A stretch of 64,000 bases of DNA from the NCBI GenBank assembly GCA_964635055.1, contig CAZWMT010000002.1, positions 124,001 through 188,000 on the forward strand. Reading direction: 5' to 3'. The number at the start of each line of letters is the position of its first letter. The first letter of the stretch is position 1. A program made the position numbers and the translations under genes. The DNA comes from JAEUJM01 sp964635055. Its GTDB lineage: Bacteria > Actinomycetota > Acidimicrobiia > Acidimicrobiales > DATDAH01. The notes under the pieces are model-generated. The model had not been told where the DNA came from, made no database searches, and was given only the letters and a program-made list of their open reading frames with translations. Below, in pieces: positions 16,857-24,169 of the stretch.

Positions 16857-17567
16857 ATGAACCGGAGACGAGGAGCCGCCCTGGTGGCGGTCGGCGTGGT
16901 GATGACCATGGCCACGGTGCTCGGCGTGTTCGCCGCACTGACCGACACCGCCGAGACGGGGACGCTGCAGGCCACGTCGACCGGGCTCTCCGAGTCGACC
17001 AACCTGCAGATCGACAACACCGGGGCCATCTCGAGCTCGTCCACGAACTGCGCCACCCGCACCAACTATGTCGACAACCAGAACGTGGTGCCGCTCAGCT
17101 GGACGAACGCCGCCGAAGGCGGCACGTTCACCCGGTTCATCTGCCTCAAGAACACCGGCGTCGAGGTCGCGCAGATGTCGATCTCCCTTCACGGCGTGAC
17201 GAACACGGACACCGGCTGCACCGGCGACGAGATCGACTTCGACGCGACGAGCTGTGGCACAGGCGCCGGTGAGCTGGGCCCGAACCTCCAGGCGGAGATC
17301 CAGAAGGTCGGCACCTCCGACACGTCCAACGTGCTCTGCAACGAGGGCGACATCTCCGGTGCGGTCAACTCGTACTCGACGATCGTCAACGCGACGACGC
17401 CGCGCACCCTCGACACGCTCTCGGCCAACGGGAAGATCCAACCGAACACGTACGCCTGCTACCGGATCACGATGGAGTACCCGACGAGCATCTCGGACAC
17501 CAACGTGCAGAAGGCGCAGTCCGACAAGGTGGAGTGGCAGTTCCAGTTCCACGCCGAGATCGACTGA
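16857..17567 (+). CDS. TasA/camelysin-like secreted protein 1
   Basis: A 236-residue exported protein starting at ATG 16857 after an AGGGAGA ribosome site. Its N-terminus (MNRRRGAALVAVG, hydrophobic stretch, then GVFAALTDTAETG) is the SipW-dependent type of signal sequence found on TasA and camelysin. The mature part is a beta-rich domain. It keeps TRFICLKNTG, four conserved cysteines including NTDTGCTGDEIDF and SCGTGAGELGP, and ends YPTSISDTNVQKAQSD.VEWQFQFHAE. TasA proteins polymerise into biofilm matrix fibres, and camelysin is a surface metalloprotease; fibre formation is the more likely role here. The next gene is a close paralogue, and the SipW-type peptidase that should process both lies 1 kb downstream. 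Confidence 0.78.
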   Translation: MNRRRGAALVAVGVVMTMATVLGVFAALTDTAETGTLQATSTGLSESTNLQIDNTGAISSSSTNCATRTNYVDNQNVVPLSWTNAAEGGTFTRFICLKNTGVEVAQMSISLHGVTNTDTGCTGDEIDFDATSCGTGAGELGPNLQAEIQKVGTSDTSNVLCNEGDISGAVNSYSTIVNATTPRTLDTLSANGKIQPNTYACYRITMEYPTSISDTNVQKAQSDKVEWQFQFHAEID

Positions 17568-17591
17568 GTCGCTGTCGCCGCTGGTCCGCCG

Positions 17592-17621
17592 CGGGCCGAC
17601 CCCCTATGGGGGGTCGGCCCG
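17592..17621 (+). terminator. Strong 13-bp stem-loop between the TasA-like genes
   Basis: CGGGCCGACCCCC (17592-17604) pairs perfectly with GGGGGTCGGCCCG (17609-17621) around a 4-nt loop, 25 bp after the stop. It is followed by a fresh copy of the regulatory block, so gene 2 probably has its own promoter. Confidence 0.65.
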
Positions 17622-17663
17622 TGCTCGCGCCTGTGGCGCGGTGGTGTCGCCCGCAGCGTGGCT

Positions 17664-17710
17664 GGTGTCGCCGCCGTTGGGTCGGCGCGGCACCAGCCGT
17701 TGGGACGATC
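17664..17710 (+). promoter_or_regulatory. Duplicated regulatory block upstream of TasA-like gene 2
   Basis: The 16-mer GGTGTCGCCGCCGTTG (17664-17679) and GACGATC (17704-17710), 24 nt apart, match the block at 16761-16807 in sequence and spacing. An imperfect inverted repeat, GCTGGTGTCGCCG against CGGCGCGGCACCAGC, surrounds it. An extra GGTGTCGCC lies at 17643. Confidence 0.5.
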
Positions 17711-17756
17711 TGAGCAGGCGGGCGTGGGCCCGTCGTCCACCTTCTGGAGGGATCCT

Positions 17757-18449
17757 ATGAACCGCAAGAAGAGCATCAGCCTGCTCGTGGTCGGCGTCAT
17801 CATGACGTTCGCCACGCTGCTGGGTGTCTTTGCCGCACAGTTCGACTCGGCCTCGACGGGGACGCTGGAGGTGAACTCGAGCTCGCTGACGTCGTCGGTC
17901 GACCTCAAGATCGCCGACCAGGTGATCTCGACCAACGCCACGGACTGCGCGACCATCAGCGCCGCCACCTACCTCGACAACCAGACGGTCCAGCCGCTGG
18001 TGTTCGCCAACGCCGATCCGGGCGACGACCTCGTCCGCTACGTCTGCGTCAAGAACACGGGCGCCGAGACCGCCAACATCAACCTCGACCTGTTCGCGGC
18101 CACGAACACCGACACGGCGTGCACGGGTGACGAGTTGAGCTTCGACCCCGCCAGCTGCGGTACCGGTGCCGGTGAGCTGGGACCGCTGCTCAACGTGGAC
18201 GTCTTCCGGGTGGGCGCGGCGGCCACCGCCAACGTCGGCTGTGACGAGCTCCTCTCGCTCTCCGGCGCCACCTACAACAGCGGCATCGTGAACGCCACGG
18301 GCAACGCCATCGGCTCCATCGGCGCCGGCGAGTACGCCTGCTACCGGATCGACGTCGACTACCCCTCCATCAGCACCAGCGGTGACGAGGAGCAGGAGGC
18401 CCAGTCGGACCGGGTCACCTGGAAGTTCCGGTTCAACGGCAACGCCTGA
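17757..18449 (+). CDS. TasA/camelysin-like secreted protein 2
   Basis: A 230-residue paralogue of the preceding gene. ATG 17757 follows a CTGGAGG ribosome site. The SipW-type signal (MNRKKSISLLVVGV, then GVFAAQFDSASTG) and the four-cysteine beta domain are conserved: VRYVCVKNTG, NTDTACTGDELSF, SCGTGAGELGP and a closing AQSDRVTWKFRFNG. It probably copolymerises with paralogue 1 in extracellular fibres (inference). A stem-loop at 18480-18518 separates it from the signal peptidase gene and may reduce readthrough, giving more structural protein than peptidase. Confidence 0.78.
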   Translation: MNRKKSISLLVVGVIMTFATLLGVFAAQFDSASTGTLEVNSSSLTSSVDLKIADQVISTNATDCATISAATYLDNQTVQPLVFANADPGDDLVRYVCVKNTGAETANINLDLFAATNTDTACTGDELSFDPASCGTGAGELGPLLNVDVFRVGAAATANVGCDELLSLSGATYNSGIVNATGNAIGSIGAGEYACYRIDVDYPSISTSGDEEQEAQSDRVTWKFRFNGNA

Positions 18450-18479
18450 GCCCGTAGCAGTCCGGTAGCAAACCGTGAC

Positions 18480-18518
18480 GGGGTGGGTGCCGGCCGACGA
18501 TGGCCCTGCACCCACCCC
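18480..18518 (+). terminator. Stem-loop between TasA-like gene 2 and the signal peptidase
   Basis: GGGGTGGGTGC (18480-18490) pairs with GCACCCACCCC (18508-18518), a perfect 11-bp stem. The loop holds a further GGCC/GGCC pair. It could terminate most transcripts or attenuate expression of the downstream peptidase. Confidence 0.5.
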
Positions 18519-18570
18519 TCCGGGCGTTTCGAGAAGGGTTGGTCGAGATGGACGACGGGGGAGGGGTGCG

Positions 18571-19323
18571 ATGAGCGGAGCGGGCGTCACCGACGCCGGG
18601 AGGTCCGGGGCCAGGGGTTCGGCGGCGGGAGGCGGCCGCACGGCCCGCCGTCGCCGCGGTTCGACCGTCACCGGGGGCGTGGCCCTGATCGCCACCATCG
18701 TGATGCTGCCGGTGGCCCTGCTCTTCGTCATCGTGTGGTTGGCCGGCTGGCAGCTCGGCTTCGTGCGCACGGGCTCGATGGATCCCGCGCTCCCCCCGGG
18801 ATCGATGATCGTGAGCAGCCCCATCTCCGCGGACGAGGTCGAGGTGGGGATGGTGATGCAGTTCGTCGATCCCCGTGACAACACCCGGATGATCACCCAC
18901 CGGGTGATCGAGGTGAACCGCGACGACGCCGGGCAGCTGTCGTTCGTCACGAAGGGTGACGCGAACGTCGACCGAGACACCGACGAGGTACCGGCCGAGA
19001 ACGTGCGGGCCGAGGTCCGCTGGCACGTGAAGCGCCTCGGGTCCCTGCTCTGGGCGGTGCGGTGGCCGCGGTCACTCGGCTTCACCCTGGTACCGCTGCT
19101 GCTGGTCGGACTGGGCCTGCTCCTCGGCCGACGCGACGACGCTCCCACGGGTGACCGAGCGAGGCGCGCGGGCTCGGTGATCGAGTCGCCCGCGCCGTGC
19201 GCCGGCTGTCGCGTCGTCATCGACGAGGTGGACCGCTACTGCCGGCGGTGTGGCACCCGCCAGCCCGCACACCGGCACCCGGCGACGCTCGAGCGGGGGG
19301 AGCGGGCCCCGGTCGACACCTGA
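18571..19323 (+). CDS. SipW-type signal peptidase I with C-terminal zinc ribbon
   Basis: A 250-residue membrane peptidase of the archaeal/ER (SipW) class, which uses a Ser-His pair instead of Ser-Lys. Ser69 lies in RTGSMDPALPPG and His110 in MITHRVIEV, with Asp130 in KGDANVD. Transmembrane helices cover about 33-58 and 165-187. The C-terminal tail is unusual: after the second helix a cytoplasmic zinc ribbon (CAGC at about 210 and CRRCGT) is appended, which Bacillus SipW lacks. ATG 18571 follows GGGGGAGGGG. In Bacillus, SipW processes TasA and TapA, so the two TasA-like proteins and perhaps the adhesin are the expected substrates. Confidence 0.85.
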   Translation: MSGAGVTDAGRSGARGSAAGGGRTARRRRGSTVTGGVALIATIVMLPVALLFVIVWLAGWQLGFVRTGSMDPALPPGSMIVSSPISADEVEVGMVMQFVDPRDNTRMITHRVIEVNRDDAGQLSFVTKGDANVDRDTDEVPAENVRAEVRWHVKRLGSLLWAVRWPRSLGFTLVPLLLVGLGLLLGRRDDAPTGDRARRAGSVIESPAPCAGCRVVIDEVDRYCRRCGTRQPAHRHPATLERGERAPVDT

Positions 19324-19447
19324 GGGCCCCCGGCGGAGGGCCGGTGAGCGTCCTTGGGCCGTGATACCCCCCCTTCACCATGCCGATACCACCTGCTCGC
19401 GACGGTGGTCACCGTCCAGTCGGTTCGAAGGGGAGGCAGGAGTCGCT

Positions 19448-21538
19448 GTGGGGGACGTCTCGCAAGTCCGCATCATGCTGTTGGGGCCGTGCCGCTTGGA
19501 GATCGGTGGGGCAGAGGTGGCGATGCCCGCTCGCAAGGAGCGGATGGCGCTGGCCACGCTGGCCCTCAGGCCCGGTCGCCCGCTCGGGGTCCACGAGCTC
19601 GCCGCCGTCCTCTGGGGTGAGCCGTTGCCGGACGCCGCCCGCAAGAGCGCGCAGGCCGTGGCCTCGCGCCTGCGCCGGCGACTGGCTGCCGCGGCCCCCG
19701 GCATCGAAGCCAGGTTCGCCACCCACGACGATGGCTACACCCTCCGCGTGGAGCCCGCCGACGTCGACGCCTTCTGCTTCGAACGACTGGTCGACGACGC
19801 CGACCGAGCCCTCCACGAGGGCAACGCCGAACAGGCGCTCAGCCTGCTCGGTGAGGCCACGGCCCTGTGGCGGGGTGACCCGGTCCCCGAGCTCGCCGAC
19901 GCGGCCCTCGGCCAGATCGAGGCGGCCCGCCTCACGGGGCTCCGGGTCCGTGCCCTCGAGCTGTGGAACGACGCCGAGCTCACCGTCGGGCGGAACGACC
20001 CTGTCGTCGGTCGCGCCGAGGGACTGCTGGCCGAGGAGCCGTTCCGCGAGAACCTGTGGGCGCAGCTGATGCTCGCGCTCTACCGCTCCGGCCGTCAGGC
20101 CGAGGCGCTCCGTGCCTATCAGCGAGCCCGTGCCGCACTGGTCGATCAGCTCGGCATCGAGCCTGGGCCCGAGCTGCGCCGGCTCGAGGCCGCCATCGTG
20201 ACCCAGGCACGCGAGCTCGACCTCAGGACGCTCGAGCCCTCGGCCCCGGGACCCGCTCCGCGGGGCACTCCCCCGCCGCCCGCCAGCCGGCGCGATGCCG
20301 GCGTGCCGGACTGGGTGACCCGTTCGTGCGTCGGCCCGTTCGTGGACCGCCAGGTCGAGATCGCCCGCATCGAGTCGGCGTTCGACGCCGCTGCGTCCGG
20401 TCTGCGGGTCGTGGGGGTGTCGGGCGAGGACGGCATCGGCAAGTCGCGCCTCGTCGCCGAGGCCGCTCGCCGCTTCGCCGAAGCCGGCGCGCTCGTCCTC
20501 GGCGGGCAGTGCCACACCGACCGGTCGTCGCTGGCCCCCTTCCGCCACCTGCTCGACCGCTACGCCGCCCAGGTGCCGAGCTCTGCCGACGATTGGACGA
20601 CCGGCACCGCCGCCACCTTCGGTGCGCTGAGCGCCGTCATGGCCGAGCAACTCGGCGGCACCTGCCAGCCCGACCTCGACGACCCGTACACCGCGGCGTC
20701 CGGTGTCATGTCGCTGGTCCGCTCCGCCGGTCATCGCCGGCCCACGGTCCTCGTCCTCGATGACCTGCACCTCGCCGACCCGTCGACCATCGAGGCCGTG
20801 CGCCAGCTGGTGGACGGACACCCCAACGTGTCGATGCTCGTCGTTCTCGTGTTCCGCGGCGCGGACGCACGGTTGCGGCCGGAGCTGCTCGATCTCCTCG
20901 ACGACCTGCACCGACTACAGGGCTACGAACGCATCCCGCTGGGCCCGCTGCCGAGCGACGACGGTGCGGCGCTCCTCGCCGAGCTGCTCGGGGGCCCGGT
21001 AGGAGCCCACTGGGAGCGGGCGTTCGTGACCCTGAACGAGGAGGTGGGCGGGAAGCCCCGCTACCTGCTGGCCCTCGCTCGCGCCGTCGCCGATCGCCGC
21101 GGGGTGGAGGCGGACGACTGGGTGCCGGCGGGCATCGCCGAGCTGGGTCTGCCCCGGAGCCTCCATGACCTGATCCGGCGCAACCTACGGGCACTACCGG
21201 TGGCGTACCGCGCCGTGCTGGACGCGGCCGCGGTGGTCGACAGCCCGTTCGGTGTCGGCCTGGTCGCCGATCTGGCCGGCTGCAGCACCGACACCGTCCT
21301 GGCGGCGCTCGATTGGCTGCGGGTGGCGGGCTTGGTCGTCCAGTCGGATCTCGGCACCGCCGCGTTCAGCTGTGAGGCGGTCCGCCGGGCGGTCCGGGAC
21401 GACCTTGTGCCGGCGCACCTCCTGCGTCTCCGCGCGCGGCGCTCGGATCCTCGCACGACCGGCGAGGGCGGCGAGGCCGGCGAAGGCGGCGAGGGCACCC
21501 GACCCCTCCACCGCGAGCTCTTCTCGACCCCGACCTGA
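19448..21538 (+). CDS. AfsR/SARP-family regulator with BTAD and AAA ATPase domains (SARP 3)
   Basis: A 696-residue third member of the SARP set, closing the surface-protein locus. GTG 19448 follows GGGGAGGCAGGAG; in-frame codons further upstream look non-coding. The winged helix (about 5-100) and BTAD (about 100-250, ENLWAQLMLALYRSGRQ) are as in the others. The ATPase has Walker A GEDGIGKS (Lys332) and Walker B VLVLDDLHLADP. The Walker A and B variants and the Glu/Gly-rich C-terminal tail set it apart from SARP 1 and 2, which resemble each other more. It may control the surface genes upstream or respond to a different signal. Confidence 0.87.
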   Translation: MGDVSQVRIMLLGPCRLEIGGAEVAMPARKERMALATLALRPGRPLGVHELAAVLWGEPLPDAARKSAQAVASRLRRRLAAAAPGIEARFATHDDGYTLRVEPADVDAFCFERLVDDADRALHEGNAEQALSLLGEATALWRGDPVPELADAALGQIEAARLTGLRVRALELWNDAELTVGRNDPVVGRAEGLLAEEPFRENLWAQLMLALYRSGRQAEALRAYQRARAALVDQLGIEPGPELRRLEAAIVTQARELDLRTLEPSAPGPAPRGTPPPPASRRDAGVPDWVTRSCVGPFVDRQVEIARIESAFDAAASGLRVVGVSGEDGIGKSRLVAEAARRFAEAGALVLGGQCHTDRSSLAPFRHLLDRYAAQVPSSADDWTTGTAATFGALSAVMAEQLGGTCQPDLDDPYTAASGVMSLVRSAGHRRPTVLVLDDLHLADPSTIEAVRQLVDGHPNVSMLVVLVFRGADARLRPELLDLLDDLHRLQGYERIPLGPLPSDDGAALLAELLGGPVGAHWERAFVTLNEEVGGKPRYLLALARAVADRRGVEADDWVPAGIAELGLPRSLHDLIRRNLRALPVAYRAVLDAAAVVDSPFGVGLVADLAGCSTDTVLAALDWLRVAGLVVQSDLGTAAFSCEAVRRAVRDDLVPAHLLRLRARRSDPRTTGEGGEAGEGGEGTRPLHRELFSTPT

Positions 21539-21551
21539 GCCGGGCGCCACC

Positions 21552-22796
21552 TCAGGGAGGGGCGGCCACGAACAGTGCGACGTGGTCGCCCTGCTTGGCC
21601 TGGCTCTCGGCCGTGGGTGACTGGCTGTAGACGGTGCCTGGCGGCCGGTTGGTCCCCCCGGCGGCGGTCACGTCCACGATGAGGCCCAGGTCGGACAGGA
21701 TGGCCTCCGCCTCCGCGACCGGCCGGTCGAGGACGCTCGGCACGATGACGTCGTCGCCTCCCAGGCTGACCAGGAGCGTGACCTTGTCGCCCGCGTGCAA
21801 CTCGGTACCGGGCGTGGGGGTCTGCCGGATCACCTGGCCCCTCGTGACCTCGGCGTTCACCTGGTTCTCGAAACGGGGATGCAGTCCCGCCGCTTCGACG
21901 CGGGCGGCGGCGAGTTGCTCGTTCACGCCGGTCACGTCGGGCACGCGGGCCGGTGCCGGGTCGTCTGGGCGCAAGCCCAGCCGACCGGCCATGAAGAACG
22001 CGAAGGTGAGCACCGCGCCGAGGCAGAGGACCCCCAGCAGCAGCTTCCCGATGAGGGGCAGCGAGGCGATGACCCCCGGCCGATCGCCCACGGGGTCGGC
22101 GGGGCCGGTAGCGGTGGCCGGCCGGTGGCCGTTGAGGAGCAGGTCGAGGTCGGCCTGGGCCCCGGCCGCCGACCCGTAGCCACCCTCGGAGCCCGCGGCG
22201 GTCAGCCGGGCGAGCGCGGCGCCGAGTCCGTCGGGCGCCGGCCGATCCCCGAGCGCCGACGAGATCACCGCGGCCAATGCGTGCAGATCGTCCAGCGGGG
22301 CCGGTCCCTCCTCGATGCCGTCCGGTCCGTCGAGGGCGTAGACCCGCCCGAAGCCGGTCACGATGACGCGTCCATCGTCGTTGAGGAGCACGACCTCGGC
22401 GGTCAGGCCCCCGTGGACGACACCGGCCCGGTGGGCGGCGACGAGGACGTCGGCGACGTCGAGGGCGACCTCGATCACCCGGCGGTCGTCGAGTGACGTC
22501 GCGGCCAGGGGTTGGCCGAGGGGCGCCTCGCTGGCGACGTAGTAGCTGCCTCGTTCGATGCCGGCGCCGAGGACACGACCCACGTTGCCGTGGTCGAGGG
22601 CGGCCAACGAGCGCATCGCCCGCTCGAAGCGTTCGCGGGCCCTTGGCGACAGGTCACAGGCCTCGGGCCGGAAGACCTCGAGCACGACCTCGGCGTCGGT
22701 CGTCAGGTCGGTGGCCCGGAAGATCCATCCCGCATCGCTGACGGCGACCTGCTCGGCAGGCAGGAACCGCCCGCCGTACTCGACCCGGAGCGCCAC
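21552..22796 (-). CDS. PASTA-domain membrane pseudokinase
   Basis: A 414-residue membrane protein with the layout of PknB-like kinases: cytoplasmic kinase fold (about 5-225), one transmembrane helix (about 248-270), and two extracellular PASTA domains (about 283-345 and 350-412) that bind muropeptides or lipid II in relatives. The catalytic residues are gone. The VAIK lysine position reads VVLE (Glu40), the HRD loop reads HGG (128-130), and DFG reads GFG (148-150). It should therefore lack phosphotransfer and act as a sensor or scaffold. The start is GTG 22796, supported by a TAGGAT -10 box 6 nt upstream. It is convergent with SARP 3. Confidence 0.8.
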   Translation of the reverse strand: MALRVEYGGRFLPAEQVAVSDAGWIFRATDLTTDAEVVLEVFRPEACDLSPRARERFERAMRSLAALDHGNVGRVLGAGIERGSYYVASEAPLGQPLAATSLDDRRVIEVALDVADVLVAAHRAGVVHGGLTAEVVLLNDDGRVIVTGFGRVYALDGPDGIEEGPAPLDDLHALAAVISSALGDRPAPDGLGAALARLTAAGSEGGYGSAAGAQADLDLLLNGHRPATATGPADPVGDRPGVIASLPLIGKLLLGVLCLGAVLTFAFFMAGRLGLRPDDPAPARVPDVTGVNEQLAAARVEAAGLHPRFENQVNAEVTRGQVIRQTPTPGTELHAGDKVTLLVSLGGDDVIVPSVLDRPVAEAEAILSDLGLIVDVTAAGGTNRPPGTVYSQSPTAESQAKQGDHVALFVAAPP

Positions 22797-22802
22797 CCGG
22801 CG

Positions 22803-22808
22803 ATCCTA
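22803..22808 (-). promoter_or_regulatory. -10 box TAGGAT for the leaderless pseudokinase gene
   Basis: On the minus strand TAGGAT ends 6 nt before GTG 22796, the spacing of a leaderless promoter. Confidence 0.5.
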
Positions 22809-22879
22809 CGGCGGTGGGGCTCCCGGTGGCGGTGCGGCTCGTGGTGCCGACCCCTGTGCGGCACCACCGGGCCCCGCGC

Positions 22880-23428
22880 TCAGTGCTCCGAGGTGGCCCG
22901 CATCCCGCTGGATGCGCCGAATGGGCGCGCTGGGCGGTCGGGCACCTGCTCGTAGGTGCCGAACACCAGGTCCCAGAGGGGGCTGGTCACGCCGAAGTTG
23001 GTGGTGCCGGACGAGGCGTGGTGCTGCAGGTGGCGGCGCTGCTGCCAGCGGGCGTAGCGGGTGCGGGCGGGACGGAAGTGGGCGCGGAAGTGCACCCGCT
23101 CGTAGACCAGGTAGGTGGCGATGCCCGACAGGCCCACCAGCGCACCGGTGAACCAGGGCGCGCCGACCGCGGTGGCCAGCCAGGCGCCGACCGGGCACAG
23201 CACCCCCAGCCCCACCACGAGGGTCATCATCAGCGACAGCGGCGAGGCGAGCGGCCGGCGGGTGGGGTGGCGGTGGTGGTCGAGGTGACCGCGCGAGGCG
23301 ATGGCCGGTCCGAGCTCGGCGTGCATGAACCAGCGGTGGATCACGTACTCGGTGAAGCTCCAGGCCCCTATGCCCGCCAGCACGGCCGCCAGCGCCACGG
23401 CCACGCCCGCCACGAAACTGTCGCTCAC
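22880..23428 (-). CDS. Fatty acid hydroxylase superfamily (sterol desaturase-like) membrane protein
   Basis: A 182-residue integral membrane di-iron enzyme. Its histidine clusters HRWFMH, HLDHHRH and HLQHH are the iron ligands of the fatty-acid hydroxylase/sterol desaturase/carotene hydroxylase superfamily. Hydrophobic segments at about 8-28 and 68-105 place them at the membrane face. Substrate is not predictable from sequence; carotenoid or lipid hydroxylation are the usual roles. GTG 23428 is chosen because CATACT (minus strand of 23436-23441) lies 7 nt upstream and residues beyond it look non-coding. It is divergent from the DUF192 gene, only 18 bp away. Confidence 0.75.
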   Translation of the reverse strand: MSDSFVAGVAVALAAVLAGIGAWSFTEYVIHRWFMHAELGPAIASRGHLDHHRHPTRRPLASPLSLMMTLVVGLGVLCPVGAWLATAVGAPWFTGALVGLSGIATYLVYERVHFRAHFRPARTRYARWQQRRHLQHHASSGTTNFGVTSPLWDLVFGTYEQVPDRPARPFGASSGMRATSEH

Positions 23429-23446
23429 AACGGGCAGTATGGCCGG

Positions 23447-24118
23447 GTGCGACGCCGCCGCGCCCCCCGACCCGCCACGCCGGTGGTCCACGCCGTACCC
23501 CGGGCTCGGCCGGCGCCGCCACCCGCGGCCGGTGCACGGCTGGTCGTCGGGGTCCTTCTGGCCGTCCTGGTCCTCACCGGCCTCCTGGGCGCCTGCTCGG
23601 GTGACGACGGCGGCGCCGCCGACCCGGCCACGCCCACGAGCACGCCCGGCACCACCGGCGCCACGTCGCCCGGCAGTGGCGGCGGCGCCGAGGCGCCCGG
23701 TGAGCCGTGTGCCGACCTGCACCCCATCGGGGCCTTCGGCGAGGTCGAGGTGGCCATCGGCGACGACCCGGAGTGCCTGCTCCTGGCCCAGACCGTGGAG
23801 GAGCGGGCCCGGGGCCTGATGCAGGTCACCGACCTGGCCGGCTATCCCGGCATGCTGTTCGTGTTCCCCGACGACTCGACGGGTGGCTTCTGGATGCGCA
23901 ACACGCCGATGCCCCTGTCGATCGCCTACCTCGACGCCGACGGCGCCATCGTGTCGACCGCCGACATGGATCCGTGCGACGACGTGCCCAGCTGCCCTTC
24001 GTACCCCGCCGGGGGTGCCTACCGGTTCACCGTCGAGGTGCCCCAGGGCCGCCTCGACGACCTGGGCCTCACCGGCGACGCCCGCCTCACCGTCGTCAGC
24101 CCCGTCGAGCCCAGCTGA
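23447..24118 (+). CDS. DUF192 family lipoprotein
   Basis: A 223-residue exported protein. A basic N-terminus and hydrophobic stretch end in the lipobox LLGAC (Cys near residue 46), so it is probably lipid-anchored. A Gly/Thr/Ala-rich linker follows, then a DUF192 domain (about 90-220) with the signatures TVEERARGLMQV, GMLFVFP, FWMRNTPMPLSIAYLDADG and a final VEVPQGRLDDLGLTGDARL. Several DUF192 proteins are small secreted beta barrels of unknown function. The start is GTG 23447. Confidence 0.8.
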   Translation: MRRRRAPRPATPVVHAVPRARPAPPPAAGARLVVGVLLAVLVLTGLLGACSGDDGGAADPATPTSTPGTTGATSPGSGGGAEAPGEPCADLHPIGAFGEVEVAIGDDPECLLLAQTVEERARGLMQVTDLAGYPGMLFVFPDDSTGGFWMRNTPMPLSIAYLDADGAIVSTADMDPCDDVPSCPSYPAGGAYRFTVEVPQGRLDDLGLTGDARLTVVSPVEPS

Positions 24119-24169
24119 GCGGGTTGCCACCGTCGACAGCACAGCGCGCGATGGGCGCTCGACCAGCCG

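Noticed and set aside
399..21538. SARP cluster considered as an antibiotic biosynthetic gene cluster
   Set aside because: No PKS, NRPS, terpene, RiPP precursor or modifying enzyme set is encoded between the regulators.
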